NCBI RefSeq assembly: GCF_002803085.1
Contig: NZ_NNBJ01000023.1
Span: forward strand, 50,251 to 114,250
Direction of reading: 5' to 3'
DNA: 64,000 nt
Source: Streptomyces sp. CB01201
GTDB lineage: Bacteria > Actinomycetota > Actinomycetes > Streptomycetales > Streptomycetaceae
Numbering within the stretch: the stretch's first letter is position 1; each line of letters opens with the position of its first letter. This document shows positions 32,141-39,989 of the stretch, one piece after another. The notes beneath the pieces were generated by a model, which was not told where the DNA came from, ran no database searches, and saw only the letters and a program-made list of their open reading frames with translations. Made by a program: the position numbers and the translations under genes.

Positions 32141-32576
32141 CCGGCCCGGGCCGGCCGCCGTGTGGGCCCGTACGGCGAAGGCATCCCCGGGGTGAGGGCT
32201 CGGGAGCGCAGCGGAACGTGCGGGGCGTCGCCCGTCAACACGTAGTCGCTGCGCACTCATTGGAGTGAGTGACCAATCCCGTTGCGCGCAGGCTCCGAAT
32301 ACGTCCCGTGATGAACATTCCGAGCAGCGGGATACGCCTTCCGCCCGCCGTCCCGTCCGGACGGCCCGGCGGGGTCGCGGCGAACCGGAGGGAGCGGGCC
32401 GCCGCACCCGTGTGCACCGGCCACCGCGCCTTTCGCACCGGCCACCGCGCCGCTGCTGAGGGACTGAACCTCGCCGCCGTCTCGACCACACCCCGCGCCA
32501 CTCGCACGGGCGTGCCCAGTCCTGTCGGGCGCTACCTGTTGTTGCCGAACCCATCCTCATTCTTCTTGGAGCAGTC
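32141..32576. other. 436-bp region upstream of the fasciclin gene
   Basis: The stretch after the LysR stop holds no convincing gene. An open frame from 32269 to 32580 overlaps the fasciclin start by four bases but lacks a ribosome site and any familiar composition, so I leave it out. A nested dyad occurs at 32254-32277, listed separately. Confidence 0.45.
32254..32277. promoter_or_regulatory. Nested dyad CACTCA...TGAGTG overlapping ATTGG...CCAAT
   Basis: CACTCA-TTGGAG-TGAGTG (32254-32271) overlaps a second inverted repeat ATTGG...CCAAT (32259-32277). Both could be TetR-type operator halves. The site lies 300 bp before the fasciclin gene and 114 bp after the LysR gene, with no adjacent TetR gene. 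Confidence 0.45.
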
Positions 32577-33224
32577 ATGAACGCCCTGCGTTTCCGTCGT
32601 ACCGCGATCGCCGTCACCGCCGCCGCCGTCCTGCCCTTCGCGCTGAGCGCGTGCGGGGGCAGCGACAGCAAGAAGGACAGTTCGGCCGCCACGGAGGCGG
32701 CTGCTCCGCCGGCCTCGCAGTCCGCCACCGGGAGCGACGCGTCGATGACGGACAAGCCCTTCGGGTCGGCGTGTGCGTCGGTGCCGAAGGACGGTGCCGG
32801 TTCGTTCGACGGGATGGCCAAGGACCCGGTCGCCACCGCCGCCTCGAACAACCCGGCGCTGTCCACCCTGGTTGCCGCGGTCAAGAAGGCGGGCCTGGTC
32901 GACACCCTCAACAACGCCCAGAACATCACCGTGTTCGCCCCGACCAACGACGCCTTCGCGAAGATCCCGAAGGCCGACCTGGACAAGGTCCTCAACGACA
33001 AGGCGATGCTCACCAAGATCCTGACCTACCACGTCGTGGGCCAGAAGCTCGCGCCCAAGCAGCTGGACAACGGCTCCTTCGACACCCTGGAGAAGGGCAA
33101 GGTCACCACGACCGGCTCGGGCACCGCGTACAAGGTCAACGACAGCGCCAACGTGGTTTGCGGCAACGTGCCCACGGCCAACGCCACCGTCTACATCATC
33201 GACAGTGTCCTGATGCCCAAGTAG
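32577..33224 (+). CDS. Fasciclin-domain lipoprotein
   Basis: The 215-residue protein begins with a lipoprotein signal peptide whose lipobox is ALSAC (Cys 23), followed by a low-complexity serine/alanine linker. Residues 80-213 form one FAS1 domain (PALSTLVAAVKKAGLVDTLN, NAQNITVFAPTNDAFAKIPK, ILTYHVVGQKLAP, NATVYIIDSVLMPK). FAS1 domains mediate adhesion at the cell surface; in actinomycetes these small lipoproteins are secreted or surface bound. A TTGGAGC ribosome site precedes the ATG. The following hairpin separates it from the peroxiredoxin gene. Confidence 0.95.
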   Translation: MNALRFRRTAIAVTAAAVLPFALSACGGSDSKKDSSAATEAAAPPASQSATGSDASMTDKPFGSACASVPKDGAGSFDGMAKDPVATAASNNPALSTLVAAVKKAGLVDTLNNAQNITVFAPTNDAFAKIPKADLDKVLNDKAMLTKILTYHVVGQKLAPKQLDNGSFDTLEKGKVTTTGSGTAYKVNDSANVVCGNVPTANATVYIIDSVLMPK

Positions 33225-33255
33225 TCGCGGCTGACGGCAGGTTGAGCAGTAGTGA

Positions 33256-33291
33256 GGTCGGGGGCGGGCCGTAACGCGGCCCGCCCCGACC
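33256..33291 (+). terminator. Hairpin after the fasciclin gene
   Basis: GGTCGGGG-CGGGCC pairs with GGCCCGCCCCGACC, with one extra G on the left arm, around the loop GTAACGC. It is 32 bases after the fasciclin stop and ahead of the peroxiredoxin ribosome site. Confidence 0.8.
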
Positions 33292-33326
33292 GTAAGGTGA
33301 ACGCATCAGACGAGGAGGGACCGACC

Positions 33327-33812
33327 GTGGCATCCATTCCGCAGCAGGGGCAGGCCGTTCCGGATTTCCACCTGCCCGGTGGCGTCCTGGCCGAGGGCCG
33401 GTTCGAACGCGGCGAGTACCGGCTGGGCGCCGAGCGCGGTCGTCCCTTGGTGCTCGCCTTCTACCCGGGTGACGACACCTCGGTGTGCACCCGCCAACTG
33501 TGTTCCTACTCCAGTGGGATGGGCGCTTTCGCCGACTGCGGAGCCGACGTCTGGGCCGTCAGCCCGCAGTCGCTGGACAGCCACGAAGCGTTCGCCCGCA
33601 AGCACCGGCTGGCCCTGCCGTTGCTGGCCGACACCGACCGTACGGTGGCCCGCTCCTTCGGCATCGCCGCTCCCGGGATCGGCCTGCGGCGGGCCGTCTT
33701 CCTCGTCGCTCCCGACGGCACGCTCTTCTGGAAACACGTGGCGCTGCTCGGCGCCACCTTCCAGAGCGTGGACACCCTGACGCGTGAGCTCACCCGCCTC
33801 CAGGAAGGCTGA
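33327..33812 (+). CDS. Peroxiredoxin of the BCP/PrxQ type
   Basis: The GTG at 33327 follows GAGGAGGGA. The 161-residue product has the AhpC/TSA fold with the peroxidatic cysteine in PGDDTSVCTRQLCSY (Cys 54) and a second cysteine five residues on (Cys 59), the spacing typical of atypical 2-Cys BCP/PrxQ enzymes. LVLAFYPGDD and VFLVAPDGTLFW complete the fold. It reduces peroxides with thioredoxin-type reductants and fits the nearby redox genes. Mycothiol- or thioredoxin-linked recycling cannot be distinguished. Confidence 0.93.
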   Translation: MASIPQQGQAVPDFHLPGGVLAEGRFERGEYRLGAERGRPLVLAFYPGDDTSVCTRQLCSYSSGMGAFADCGADVWAVSPQSLDSHEAFARKHRLALPLLADTDRTVARSFGIAAPGIGLRRAVFLVAPDGTLFWKHVALLGATFQSVDTLTRELTRLQEG

Positions 33813-33938
33813 ACGGCCGTTTGCGATGCCCGAGGGCAGGTACTCGTTCTCCCACCCCTGAATGCGTGCAGGCCGCTTTTGTGAGGGTATGGGGGAAACG
33901 TATCGATCACTGGTAACTCGGGTAAGGAGCGTGACGCG

Positions 33939-34997
33939 ATGTCCACGACGGTTCCGGCGCTGTCCACCAGCAAGGCCGGCTCACCGTTCGAGAGGATCAC
34001 CCTGGAGCGCAGGGACCTCCGACCGAACGACGTGCGGATCGACATCCGCTACGCGGGGATCTGCCACTCGGACATCCATCAGGCCCGGGACGAATGGGGT
34101 GTCGCGATCTTCCCGATGACCCCGGGGCACGAGATCATCGGTACCGTCACCGAAGTGGGTCCGGAGGTGACCGCCCACCGTGTGGGTGACGTGGTCGGCG
34201 TCGGATGCTTCGTCGACTCCTGTCTGGAGTGCGAGGCGTGCCGCGACGGCGAGGAGCAGTTCTGCTCCCGTGGTGTCGTCCAGACGTACGCCCAGAAGGA
34301 CTACCAGGGTGACGTCACCTACGGCGGGTACAGCCGGCAGATCGTCGTGCGTGACCACTTCGTCCTGAAGATTCCCGACGGAGTGGACCTGGCCGCGACC
34401 ACCCCGCTGCTGTGCGCCGGAATCACCACGTACGCGCCTCTGAAGCGGTACGGGGTGGGGCCCGGCGTCAAGGTCGGGGTCATCGGCATGGGCGGCCTGG
34501 GCCATGTGGCCGTGAAGATCGCGGCGGCGCTCGGCGCCGAGGTGTCGGTGCTGAGCCGGACGGACTCCAAGAAGGAGGACGGCCTGGCCTTCGGTGCCCA
34601 GCACTACTACGCCACGCAGGACGGGAGCGCCTTCGATCGCCTCGCGGGCCACTTCGACGTCCTGCTCAACACCGTCGGCGCGGGCATCCCGCTGGACAAG
34701 TTCCTCGGCACCCTCGGCCGGGGTGGCACCATGGTCAATCTCGGCGCCCCCAGCGATGCGCTGGAGATTCCGGCCTTCGCGCTGCTCACCATGCGCAGGG
34801 CGGTGGCCGGTTCCATGGTGGGCGGTCTTGAACAGACGCAGGAAATGCTCGACTTCTGTGCCGAGCACGGCATCACCGCCGTCATCGAGCTCATCTCCGC
34901 CGACCAGGTGGACGAGTACTACGAGAAGGTCGTCAGCGGCGACGTCCGCTACCGCGCCGTCATCGACACCGACACGCTCGGAAGTGCCGCGTCCTGA
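33939..34997 (+). CDS. NAD(P)-dependent zinc alcohol dehydrogenase
   Basis: The 352-residue protein is a medium-chain dehydrogenase. Catalytic zinc ligands are Cys 42 (YAGICHSDIH) and His 64/Glu 65 (PGHE); structural zinc uses Cys 95, 98, 101 and 109 (SCLECEACRDGEEQFC). The Rossmann fold is VGVIGMGGLGHVAVKIA, with the nucleotide-binding SRTDSKK that suggests NADP preference. The layout matches the YahK/cinnamyl-alcohol-dehydrogenase type that reduces aldehydes. AAGGAG lies upstream, and a bidirectional terminator follows. Detoxification of aldehydes, fitting its neighbours, is a reasonable guess. Confidence 0.94.
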   Translation: MSTTVPALSTSKAGSPFERITLERRDLRPNDVRIDIRYAGICHSDIHQARDEWGVAIFPMTPGHEIIGTVTEVGPEVTAHRVGDVVGVGCFVDSCLECEACRDGEEQFCSRGVVQTYAQKDYQGDVTYGGYSRQIVVRDHFVLKIPDGVDLAATTPLLCAGITTYAPLKRYGVGPGVKVGVIGMGGLGHVAVKIAAALGAEVSVLSRTDSKKEDGLAFGAQHYYATQDGSAFDRLAGHFDVLLNTVGAGIPLDKFLGTLGRGGTMVNLGAPSDALEIPAFALLTMRRAVAGSMVGGLEQTQEMLDFCAEHGITAVIELISADQVDEYYEKVVSGDVRYRAVIDTDTLGSAAS

Positions 34998-35013
34998 CGC
35001 CGAACACCCTGCG

Positions 35014-35041
35014 GGCCGGGCCCCGAGCGAGGGGCCCGGCC
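35014..35041. terminator. Bidirectional terminator between ADH and GH15 genes
   Basis: GGCCGGGCCCC and GGGGCCCGGCC form an 11-bp perfect stem around GAGCGA. It ends eight bases before the stop codon of the GH15 gene and follows the ADH stop by 16 bases. Confidence 0.88.
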
Positions 35042-35048
35042 GTCGCCG

Positions 35049-36893
35049 TCACATCACCTTGTCGAGGTTGACGGTCGCGCTGATCAGGGCGAGGTGGGTG
35101 AACGCCTGGGGAAAGTTGCCCAGTTGCTCACCGGTCGTGCCGATCTGCTCCGCGTAGAGCCCGACGTGGTTGGCGAAGGTGAACATCTTCTCCAGGGCGA
35201 GGCGCGCCTCGTCGGTCCTGCCGCTGCGTGCCAGAGCCTCCGCCCACCAGAACGAGCAGATGGAGAAGGTCCCTTCGAGGCCGTCCAGGCCGTCGGGTGC
35301 CTCGCACGGGTCGTAGCGGAACACCAGTGAGTCGGCCACCAGCGAGGCGCGCACGGCTTTCATCGTGGACAGAAACCTCGGGTCCGTCGGCGACAGGAAC
35401 TTGACCATCGGCATGATCAGCACGGATGCGTCGAGCACCCGGGAGGGTGCCGCGCCCTCGCCGTGCAGCCGCTGCACGAAGCTGCCGAGCTCGTCGTTCC
35501 ACCCCTCCGTCATGACCTGCCGGTACATGGCGTCGCGGGCCGCTGTCCACCGCGGGAGGTCGGCCGGCAACCCCCGCTGGCGGGCCATCCGGACCATCCG
35601 TTCCACGGCCACCCACGACATGATCCGCGAGTACGTGTGACGCTGGCGCCCCGCGCGGGTCTCCCAGATCGACTCGTCCTCGCCGTCCCAGTTCTCCAGG
35701 AGCCAGTCGAGGATCGTGGTCAGGTTCTGCCACGCCTCGTAGGAGATGCCGGAGCCGTGCTTGTTGAACAGGTAGATCGCGTCGACGAGTTCGCCGTACA
35801 CGTCGAGTTGTAGCTGGTCCGCCGCCCCGTTTCCCGTCCGCACCGGGGCCGAGCCGCGGTAGCCCGTCAGATGCTTCAGCTCACACTCGGGCAGCTCCGA
35901 GTCGCCGTCGATCGTGTACATGGCACGCAGCGGCCCCGCTTCGCCGTGGGCGCAGGCCTTGTCCAGGCAGCGGGTGAGCCAGCCGACGAAGGCCTCGGCC
36001 TCCTCGGTGAATCCGAGCCGGAGCAAGGCGTACAGGGAGAACGCCGCATCGCGGATCCACACATAGCGGTAGTCCCAGTTGCGGTTGCCGCCGATGCGTT
36101 CGGGCAGGCCCAGCGTCGGGGCGGCCAGGACCGCGCCCGTCGGCTCGTGCGTGAGCAGTTTGAGGGTGAGCGCCGAGCGGTGGACCATCTCGCGCCAGCG
36201 CCCGCGGTAGAGCGACTGGCCCAGCCATCCGCGCCAGTACGCCACGGTCGCGTCGAACAGCCCCTCCGCGGCGGCCTGTTCCAGCGGTCCCTCCTGGTCC
36301 GCGTCGCCGTCGACCTCCAGGACGAACAGCACCTGATCGCCCTCGTCCAGGCTGAACTCGGCCTGCGCGTCGCCGCCTTCGACGGTCAGGTCGCTGTCGC
36401 TGCGCAGCCTCAGGACGAGGTCGTCCGAGACGAACCGAACCCCGCCCTCGCATTCCTCGGCCCGGTGCCGCGCCCTGCCGTAGTCCAGCCGTGGTGCGAT
36501 CCGGGTGCGCATCCGCATGCTGCCACGCACCGACCGCACCCGGCGCACCAGGCGCTGGCGGTGGCTCTCGTCATGGGCCCGCAGCACCGGCATGAAGTCC
36601 TGCACCTCGACCATGCCGTCCTCGGTCAGGAACCGGGTGATGAGGATCGCGGTGTCGGGGAAGTAGAACTGCTGGCGCGACGCGGTCCCGCAGCCGGGCC
36701 CGATCTCCCACACGCCGCCGCGCTCCGCGTCCAGGAGCGAGCCGAAGACGCTGGGAGAGTCGAACCTCGGGGCACAGAACCAGTCGATCCGCCCGTCCGT
36801 TCCGACCAGGGCGGCACTGCGCAGATCGCCGATCAGGCCGTGCTCGGCGATCGGCAGGTACGCGGAGGGCTCCTGCGTCTCGTCACGGATCAT
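35049..36893 (-). CDS. GH15 family glycoside hydrolase (trehalase/glucoamylase-like)
   Basis: The ATG at 36893 gives 614 residues. An N-terminal beta-sandwich (AYLPIAEHGLIGDLRSAALV, DWFCAPRFDSPSVFGSLLD) precedes an alpha/alpha barrel. GH15 signatures are GGNRNWDYRYVWIRDAAFSL, ELPECELKHLTGYRGSAPVR with a candidate acid glutamate, NGAADQLQLDVYGELVDA and GLYAEQIGTTGEQLGNFPQA with the candidate base. No signal peptide is present, so it acts in the cytosol, as mycobacterial GH15 trehalases do; glucoamylase or trehalase activity cannot be told apart here. Its start overlaps the stop of the upstream 82-codon gene (ATGA). Confidence 0.94.
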   Translation of the reverse strand: MIRDETQEPSAYLPIAEHGLIGDLRSAALVGTDGRIDWFCAPRFDSPSVFGSLLDAERGGVWEIGPGCGTASRQQFYFPDTAILITRFLTEDGMVEVQDFMPVLRAHDESHRQRLVRRVRSVRGSMRMRTRIAPRLDYGRARHRAEECEGGVRFVSDDLVLRLRSDSDLTVEGGDAQAEFSLDEGDQVLFVLEVDGDADQEGPLEQAAAEGLFDATVAYWRGWLGQSLYRGRWREMVHRSALTLKLLTHEPTGAVLAAPTLGLPERIGGNRNWDYRYVWIRDAAFSLYALLRLGFTEEAEAFVGWLTRCLDKACAHGEAGPLRAMYTIDGDSELPECELKHLTGYRGSAPVRTGNGAADQLQLDVYGELVDAIYLFNKHGSGISYEAWQNLTTILDWLLENWDGEDESIWETRAGRQRHTYSRIMSWVAVERMVRMARQRGLPADLPRWTAARDAMYRQVMTEGWNDELGSFVQRLHGEGAAPSRVLDASVLIMPMVKFLSPTDPRFLSTMKAVRASLVADSLVFRYDPCEAPDGLDGLEGTFSICSFWWAEALARSGRTDEARLALEKMFTFANHVGLYAEQIGTTGEQLGNFPQAFTHLALISATVNLDKVM

Positions 36894-37138
36894 GCCTGTG
36901 GCCCCCGTCCCCGCCACACGCGTGCGCCGGCATCTGCGCCTCCCCGGTCCCGGTGGACGAACAGCAGCCGCTCGTACGCCTCCCAGGGGACACGCCAGGA
37001 CGCGGGCGGCCGTCCGTGCCGGTGCGGGCCGTACGGGGCCGGGAGGAGCTTGCGCAGGGTCTGACCGCCGGTCCCGCCGAACAGGACGAGGACCCGCAAA
37101 GATCCCTCGGCGGTGCCGGAGCCGCTCCGTCCGCTCAT
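36890..37138 (-). CDS. Small hypothetical protein coupled to the GH15 gene
   Basis: The 82-residue frame ends in a TGA that overlaps the GH15 ATG by four bases, the common sign of translational coupling in actinomycetes. The product (LRVLVLFGGTGGQTLRKLLP, PHRHGRPPASWRVPWEAYER) has no recognised domain and no membrane segment. Its start lacks a strong ribosome site, so the ATG at 37138 is only the best available choice. The coupling suggests it serves the GH15 enzyme, but a shadow frame cannot be fully excluded. Confidence 0.5.
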   Translation of the reverse strand: MSGRSGSGTAEGSLRVLVLFGGTGGQTLRKLLPAPYGPHRHGRPPASWRVPWEAYERLLFVHRDRGGADAGARVWRGRGPQA

Positions 37139-37343
37139 GCGTCACTCGCTTTCGGTGAAGACGTGCCGGGCGCACTGCCGCCCGATCCGCCCGCGGACGG
37201 CGTCCCGCGCAGTCGGGGGGCGCACAATTCGTGAACGGGTGGACACCGTGCTCGCGCACCACTCTCCACCGTGAAACGCGCGTGCGCCCGGCGAACCCGC
37301 CGCAGACGGGTGTGAACACGGGCTCACGGGCTACCTATGGTCC

Positions 37344-38753
37344 ATGTCGCATTACGATCTGGTCGTGCTCGGCGCGGGCACCGGCAACGCCCTGCTCGAC
37401 GACCGCTTCTCATCCCAGCGTGTCGCCATCGTCTCGGCGGGCCCCTTCGGCGGGACCTGCCTGAACGCCGGCTGCATCCCCAGCAAGATGCTGGCGGCCA
37501 CCGCCGAAGTCGCGGGTTCCGTCCGCCACAGCGACCGCCACAATGTGCGCGCTCGCCTGGAGGGCATCTCGTGGCCACAGGTGCAGGAACGCGTCTTCGG
37601 CCGGCTCGACGCCGACGCACGGGACGGAGAACAGGGACGCCGCGACGCCGACTGGGTCACCGTCCTGCGGGGCCACGCCCGCTTCACGGGCGAACGCGAG
37701 CTGCTCGTACACACCGAGCAGGGGACCGAACGCCTCACCGCCGACAAGGTGGTCCTCGCCGCGGGCGGCCGCCCGGCCGTGCCGCCGGTGATCGCCGAGT
37801 CGGGCGTGCCGTACGAGACCTCCGACACCGTCATGCGTGTGGACGCGGTGCCCGCGCGGCTCCTGGTCATCGGCGGCGGATACATCGCCGCCGAACTGGC
37901 ACACGTCTTCCACGAGGCCGGAGCCGCCGTCACCGTCGTCGAACAGAGCGACACCCTGCTCAGCCAGCAGGACGAGTCGATCGCCGAGGCATTCACCGCC
38001 ATCGCCTCGTCCGTGTGGGACCTGCGCCTGGGGCGCGAGGTGACGTCGGCGGAGAAGGTGGCCGGGGACCCTGGCGAGGGCGACGAGTGCGGCCAGGGCG
38101 GCACGCTCGTCGTGACCCTCGACGACGGGTCCAGGATCGAGACGGACTTGCTGCTGGTCGCGGTGGGACGCCGCCCCAACAGCGACACCCTGGACCTGGA
38201 AAAGGCCGGCATCGACTGCGACGACCAGGGACTCGTCACGGTCGACCGGCAACTGCGCACCAGCGCCGAGAACGTCTGGGCGCTCGGAGACATCGCCGCC
38301 GACGGGCCCCAGCTCAAGCACGTCGCCAACCGCCAGGCAGCGGTCGTCGCGCACAACCTGCTGCATCCAAAGGACCCCCGCACGATGTCCTACGACGTGG
38401 TGCCCTCGGCGATCTTCGCCCACCCGCAGATCGCCCAGGTCGGTCTCACCGAACAGGAGGCCCGCACCAGCGGACGGGACTTCCTGACCGGAACGCGCCG
38501 CTACGAGGACGTCGCGTACGGCTGGGCGCTGGAGGACACACAGGGCTTCTGCAAGGTCCTCGTCGAGCGCGACTCGGGGCGCCTGCTCGGAGCCCATCTG
38601 CTCGGCCCGCAGGCCCCGACGCTGATCCAGCCGATCGTCGTCGCCATGACGTACGGCCTGACCGCGCGACAGCTCGCCGACGGCCCGCTCTGGATCCATC
38701 CGGCCCTGACCGAGGTGGTCGAGAACGCACTGCGGGAGTCGCTGCCGGACTGA
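37344..38753 (+). CDS. mtr: Mycothione reductase
   Basis: The 469-residue flavoprotein disulfide reductase begins SHYDLVVLGAGTGNALLDDR, the characteristic opening of mycothione reductases. The redox motif is GGTCLNAGCIPSKM with Cys 39 and Cys 44; the NAD(P)H site is LLVIGGGYIAAELAHVFHEA; the second FAD motif is NVWALGDIA; and the C-terminal catalytic His-Glu pair is in WIHPALTEVVENAL. It regenerates mycothiol, the actinomycete counterpart of glutathione. No ribosome site is visible and TACCTAT lies just before the ATG, so it may be leaderless. Dihydrolipoamide dehydrogenase is the main alternative, but the N-terminus favours mtr. Confidence 0.9.
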   Translation: MSHYDLVVLGAGTGNALLDDRFSSQRVAIVSAGPFGGTCLNAGCIPSKMLAATAEVAGSVRHSDRHNVRARLEGISWPQVQERVFGRLDADARDGEQGRRDADWVTVLRGHARFTGERELLVHTEQGTERLTADKVVLAAGGRPAVPPVIAESGVPYETSDTVMRVDAVPARLLVIGGGYIAAELAHVFHEAGAAVTVVEQSDTLLSQQDESIAEAFTAIASSVWDLRLGREVTSAEKVAGDPGEGDECGQGGTLVVTLDDGSRIETDLLLVAVGRRPNSDTLDLEKAGIDCDDQGLVTVDRQLRTSAENVWALGDIAADGPQLKHVANRQAAVVAHNLLHPKDPRTMSYDVVPSAIFAHPQIAQVGLTEQEARTSGRDFLTGTRRYEDVAYGWALEDTQGFCKVLVERDSGRLLGAHLLGPQAPTLIQPIVVAMTYGLTARQLADGPLWIHPALTEVVENALRESLPD

Positions 38754-38820
38754 GCGGACGGGGCGGGGCGGCCGTCGAGCACGCTTGTCGGTCGCCGTCC
38801 CGCTGATACCTCAGGCGCAG

Positions 38821-38855
38821 CAGGCAGCAGGAAGCAGGCAGCAGGCAGCAGGCAG
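38821..38855. repeat. Five tandem 7-bp CAGGCAG repeats
   Basis: Units CAGGCAG, CAGGAAG, CAGGCAG, CAGGCAG, CAGGCAG are followed by degenerate copies to about 38888. The array lies in the 233-bp space between mtr and the STAS gene, about 100 bp before the STAS ribosome site. A 7-bp unit is a likely slippage-prone simple repeat. Confidence 0.85.
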
Positions 38856-38986
38856 CAGGGGAGCCGGGAGCAGAGGCAGGGAGCAGGCGTCAAAACGGCA
38901 AGCGGCAGGCCGGGGTGGCTTCCGACCCTCCGCACGCGACAAGATGGGCGGGTGGGCCCAGACCTCGCACAACAGGAGCGAACCGC

Positions 38987-39334
38987 ATGTCCTCATCTCC
39001 TCGCAGCCCTGCCCTTCTTGTTCACCAGTACGCACGGAACGAGAGCTGGGTGGTGGCAGCCGAGGGCGAGCTGGACGCCGAGACGCTGGCCCCTCTGAAA
39101 CAAGCCCTGGAGGAAGCCGCAGCCATCCGGGAAATCGTCGTGTTCGACGCTTCCGCAGTGCCCTTCGCGGACTCCTCCACCCTGAACCTCCTGCTCCAGA
39201 TCCACCGCCGCACCACCCTGCGCATCGCGGGCGCGCAGCCCCAACTCCTCCGCGTACTGGAGATCACCGGCGCCGACCTGGCCCTCGCGCTCTTCCCGAA
39301 CCTGACCGACGCCTGCAAGGCCCCCGCCTCTTGA
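38987..39334 (+). CDS. STAS-domain anti-sigma factor antagonist
   Basis: The ATG at 38987 follows AGGAGCG and gives 115 residues. It is a single STAS domain: VVAAEGELDAETLAPLKQAL, then EIVVFDASAVPFADSSTLNL with the serine that a partner kinase would phosphorylate, and LRIAGAQPQLLRVLEITGAD. Such proteins release sigma factors of the SigB type by binding anti-sigma kinases. No kinase or sigma gene is adjacent, so it must act with partners elsewhere. Its place among redox genes would suit a stress circuit. Confidence 0.9.
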   Translation: MSSSPRSPALLVHQYARNESWVVAAEGELDAETLAPLKQALEEAAAIREIVVFDASAVPFADSSTLNLLLQIHRRTTLRIAGAQPQLLRVLEITGADLALALFPNLTDACKAPAS

Positions 39335-39401
39335 ACTGCTGCCGGGCGGGGCGGGCTTGGGCACGCCGGGTGAGTGCGCGGCGGCTGTTAGCGTCGGTCG
39401 C

Positions 39402-39761
39402 GTGAACGACAGCGTGTATGTGGGAAAAGCGGGCAAGGACGCGGCACTTGACCGAGGATGGCTCCTCGGGCACTTCAAGGACGCCGGCGATCCGCGCCAC
39501 AGCGAGGCCGTGGAGATCAAATGGGGCGTACACCCTCGCGCCGATGCGCGATCCCAGTGGGTGAGGGGCGAGGAGCGGACGGCTCTGCTGGTGCTCATCA
39601 GCGGCCGCTTCCGGGTCGAACTGCCCGGTCGTAGCGTGCTGTTGGCGGAGCAGGGGGACTACGTCGTGTGGGGTCGCGGAGTCGATCACTCATGGTTCGC
39701 GGAGGAAGAGTCGGTGGTGCTCACCGTTCGGTGGCCGTCCGTGCCGGGCTATGCGGTCTGA
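39402..39761 (+). CDS. Cupin-like protein
   Basis: The GTG at 39402 lies 9-14 bases after TTAGCGT, which resembles a -10, so the mRNA may be leaderless. The 119-residue product has a single cupin-type barrel: HFKDAGDPRHSEAVEIKWGV, ALLVLISGRFRVELPGRSVL, AEQGDYVVWGRGVDHSWFAE. The usual metal histidines are incomplete (VDHSWF has one; the first motif carries HPRADAR), so binding of metal is uncertain. It may bind a small ligand or regulate. Neighbouring genes give no substrate. Confidence 0.8.
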   Translation: MNDSVYVGKAGKDAALDRGWLLGHFKDAGDPRHSEAVEIKWGVHPRADARSQWVRGEERTALLVLISGRFRVELPGRSVLLAEQGDYVVWGRGVDHSWFAEEESVVLTVRWPSVPGYAV

Positions 39762-39989
39762 TCGCTCGTGTGAGCATTCGTTGGCTGAACGCTCTTCGCC
39801 CCGGCGGGGTGGGGGCGCCTCCCCGCAGTCTCCCCGCACTCCCGCCGGGCAGCGGCCGCTACCGGGCCCCGGGCCCTTCGACGTCGGTCGACGCGAAGGC
39901 CCCGAGGCCCGGCCCACGGCGCGCGGTTGATGTCCACCGGGCGTGGGCCAGGGGCGGCACGAGAGGTTTGACCGTGTGGGCAGGCGTGG

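Noticed and set aside
32269..32580. Plus-strand 103-codon frame ending in a 4-base overlap with the fasciclin start
   Set aside because: No ribosome site, arginine/proline-rich shadow-like composition, and a GTG start inside a dyad; the overlap is probably chance.
33870..33940. GGGTAT upstream of the alcohol dehydrogenase as a SigB-type -10
   Set aside because: No GTTT-type -35 at the right distance, so the match is too weak to call.
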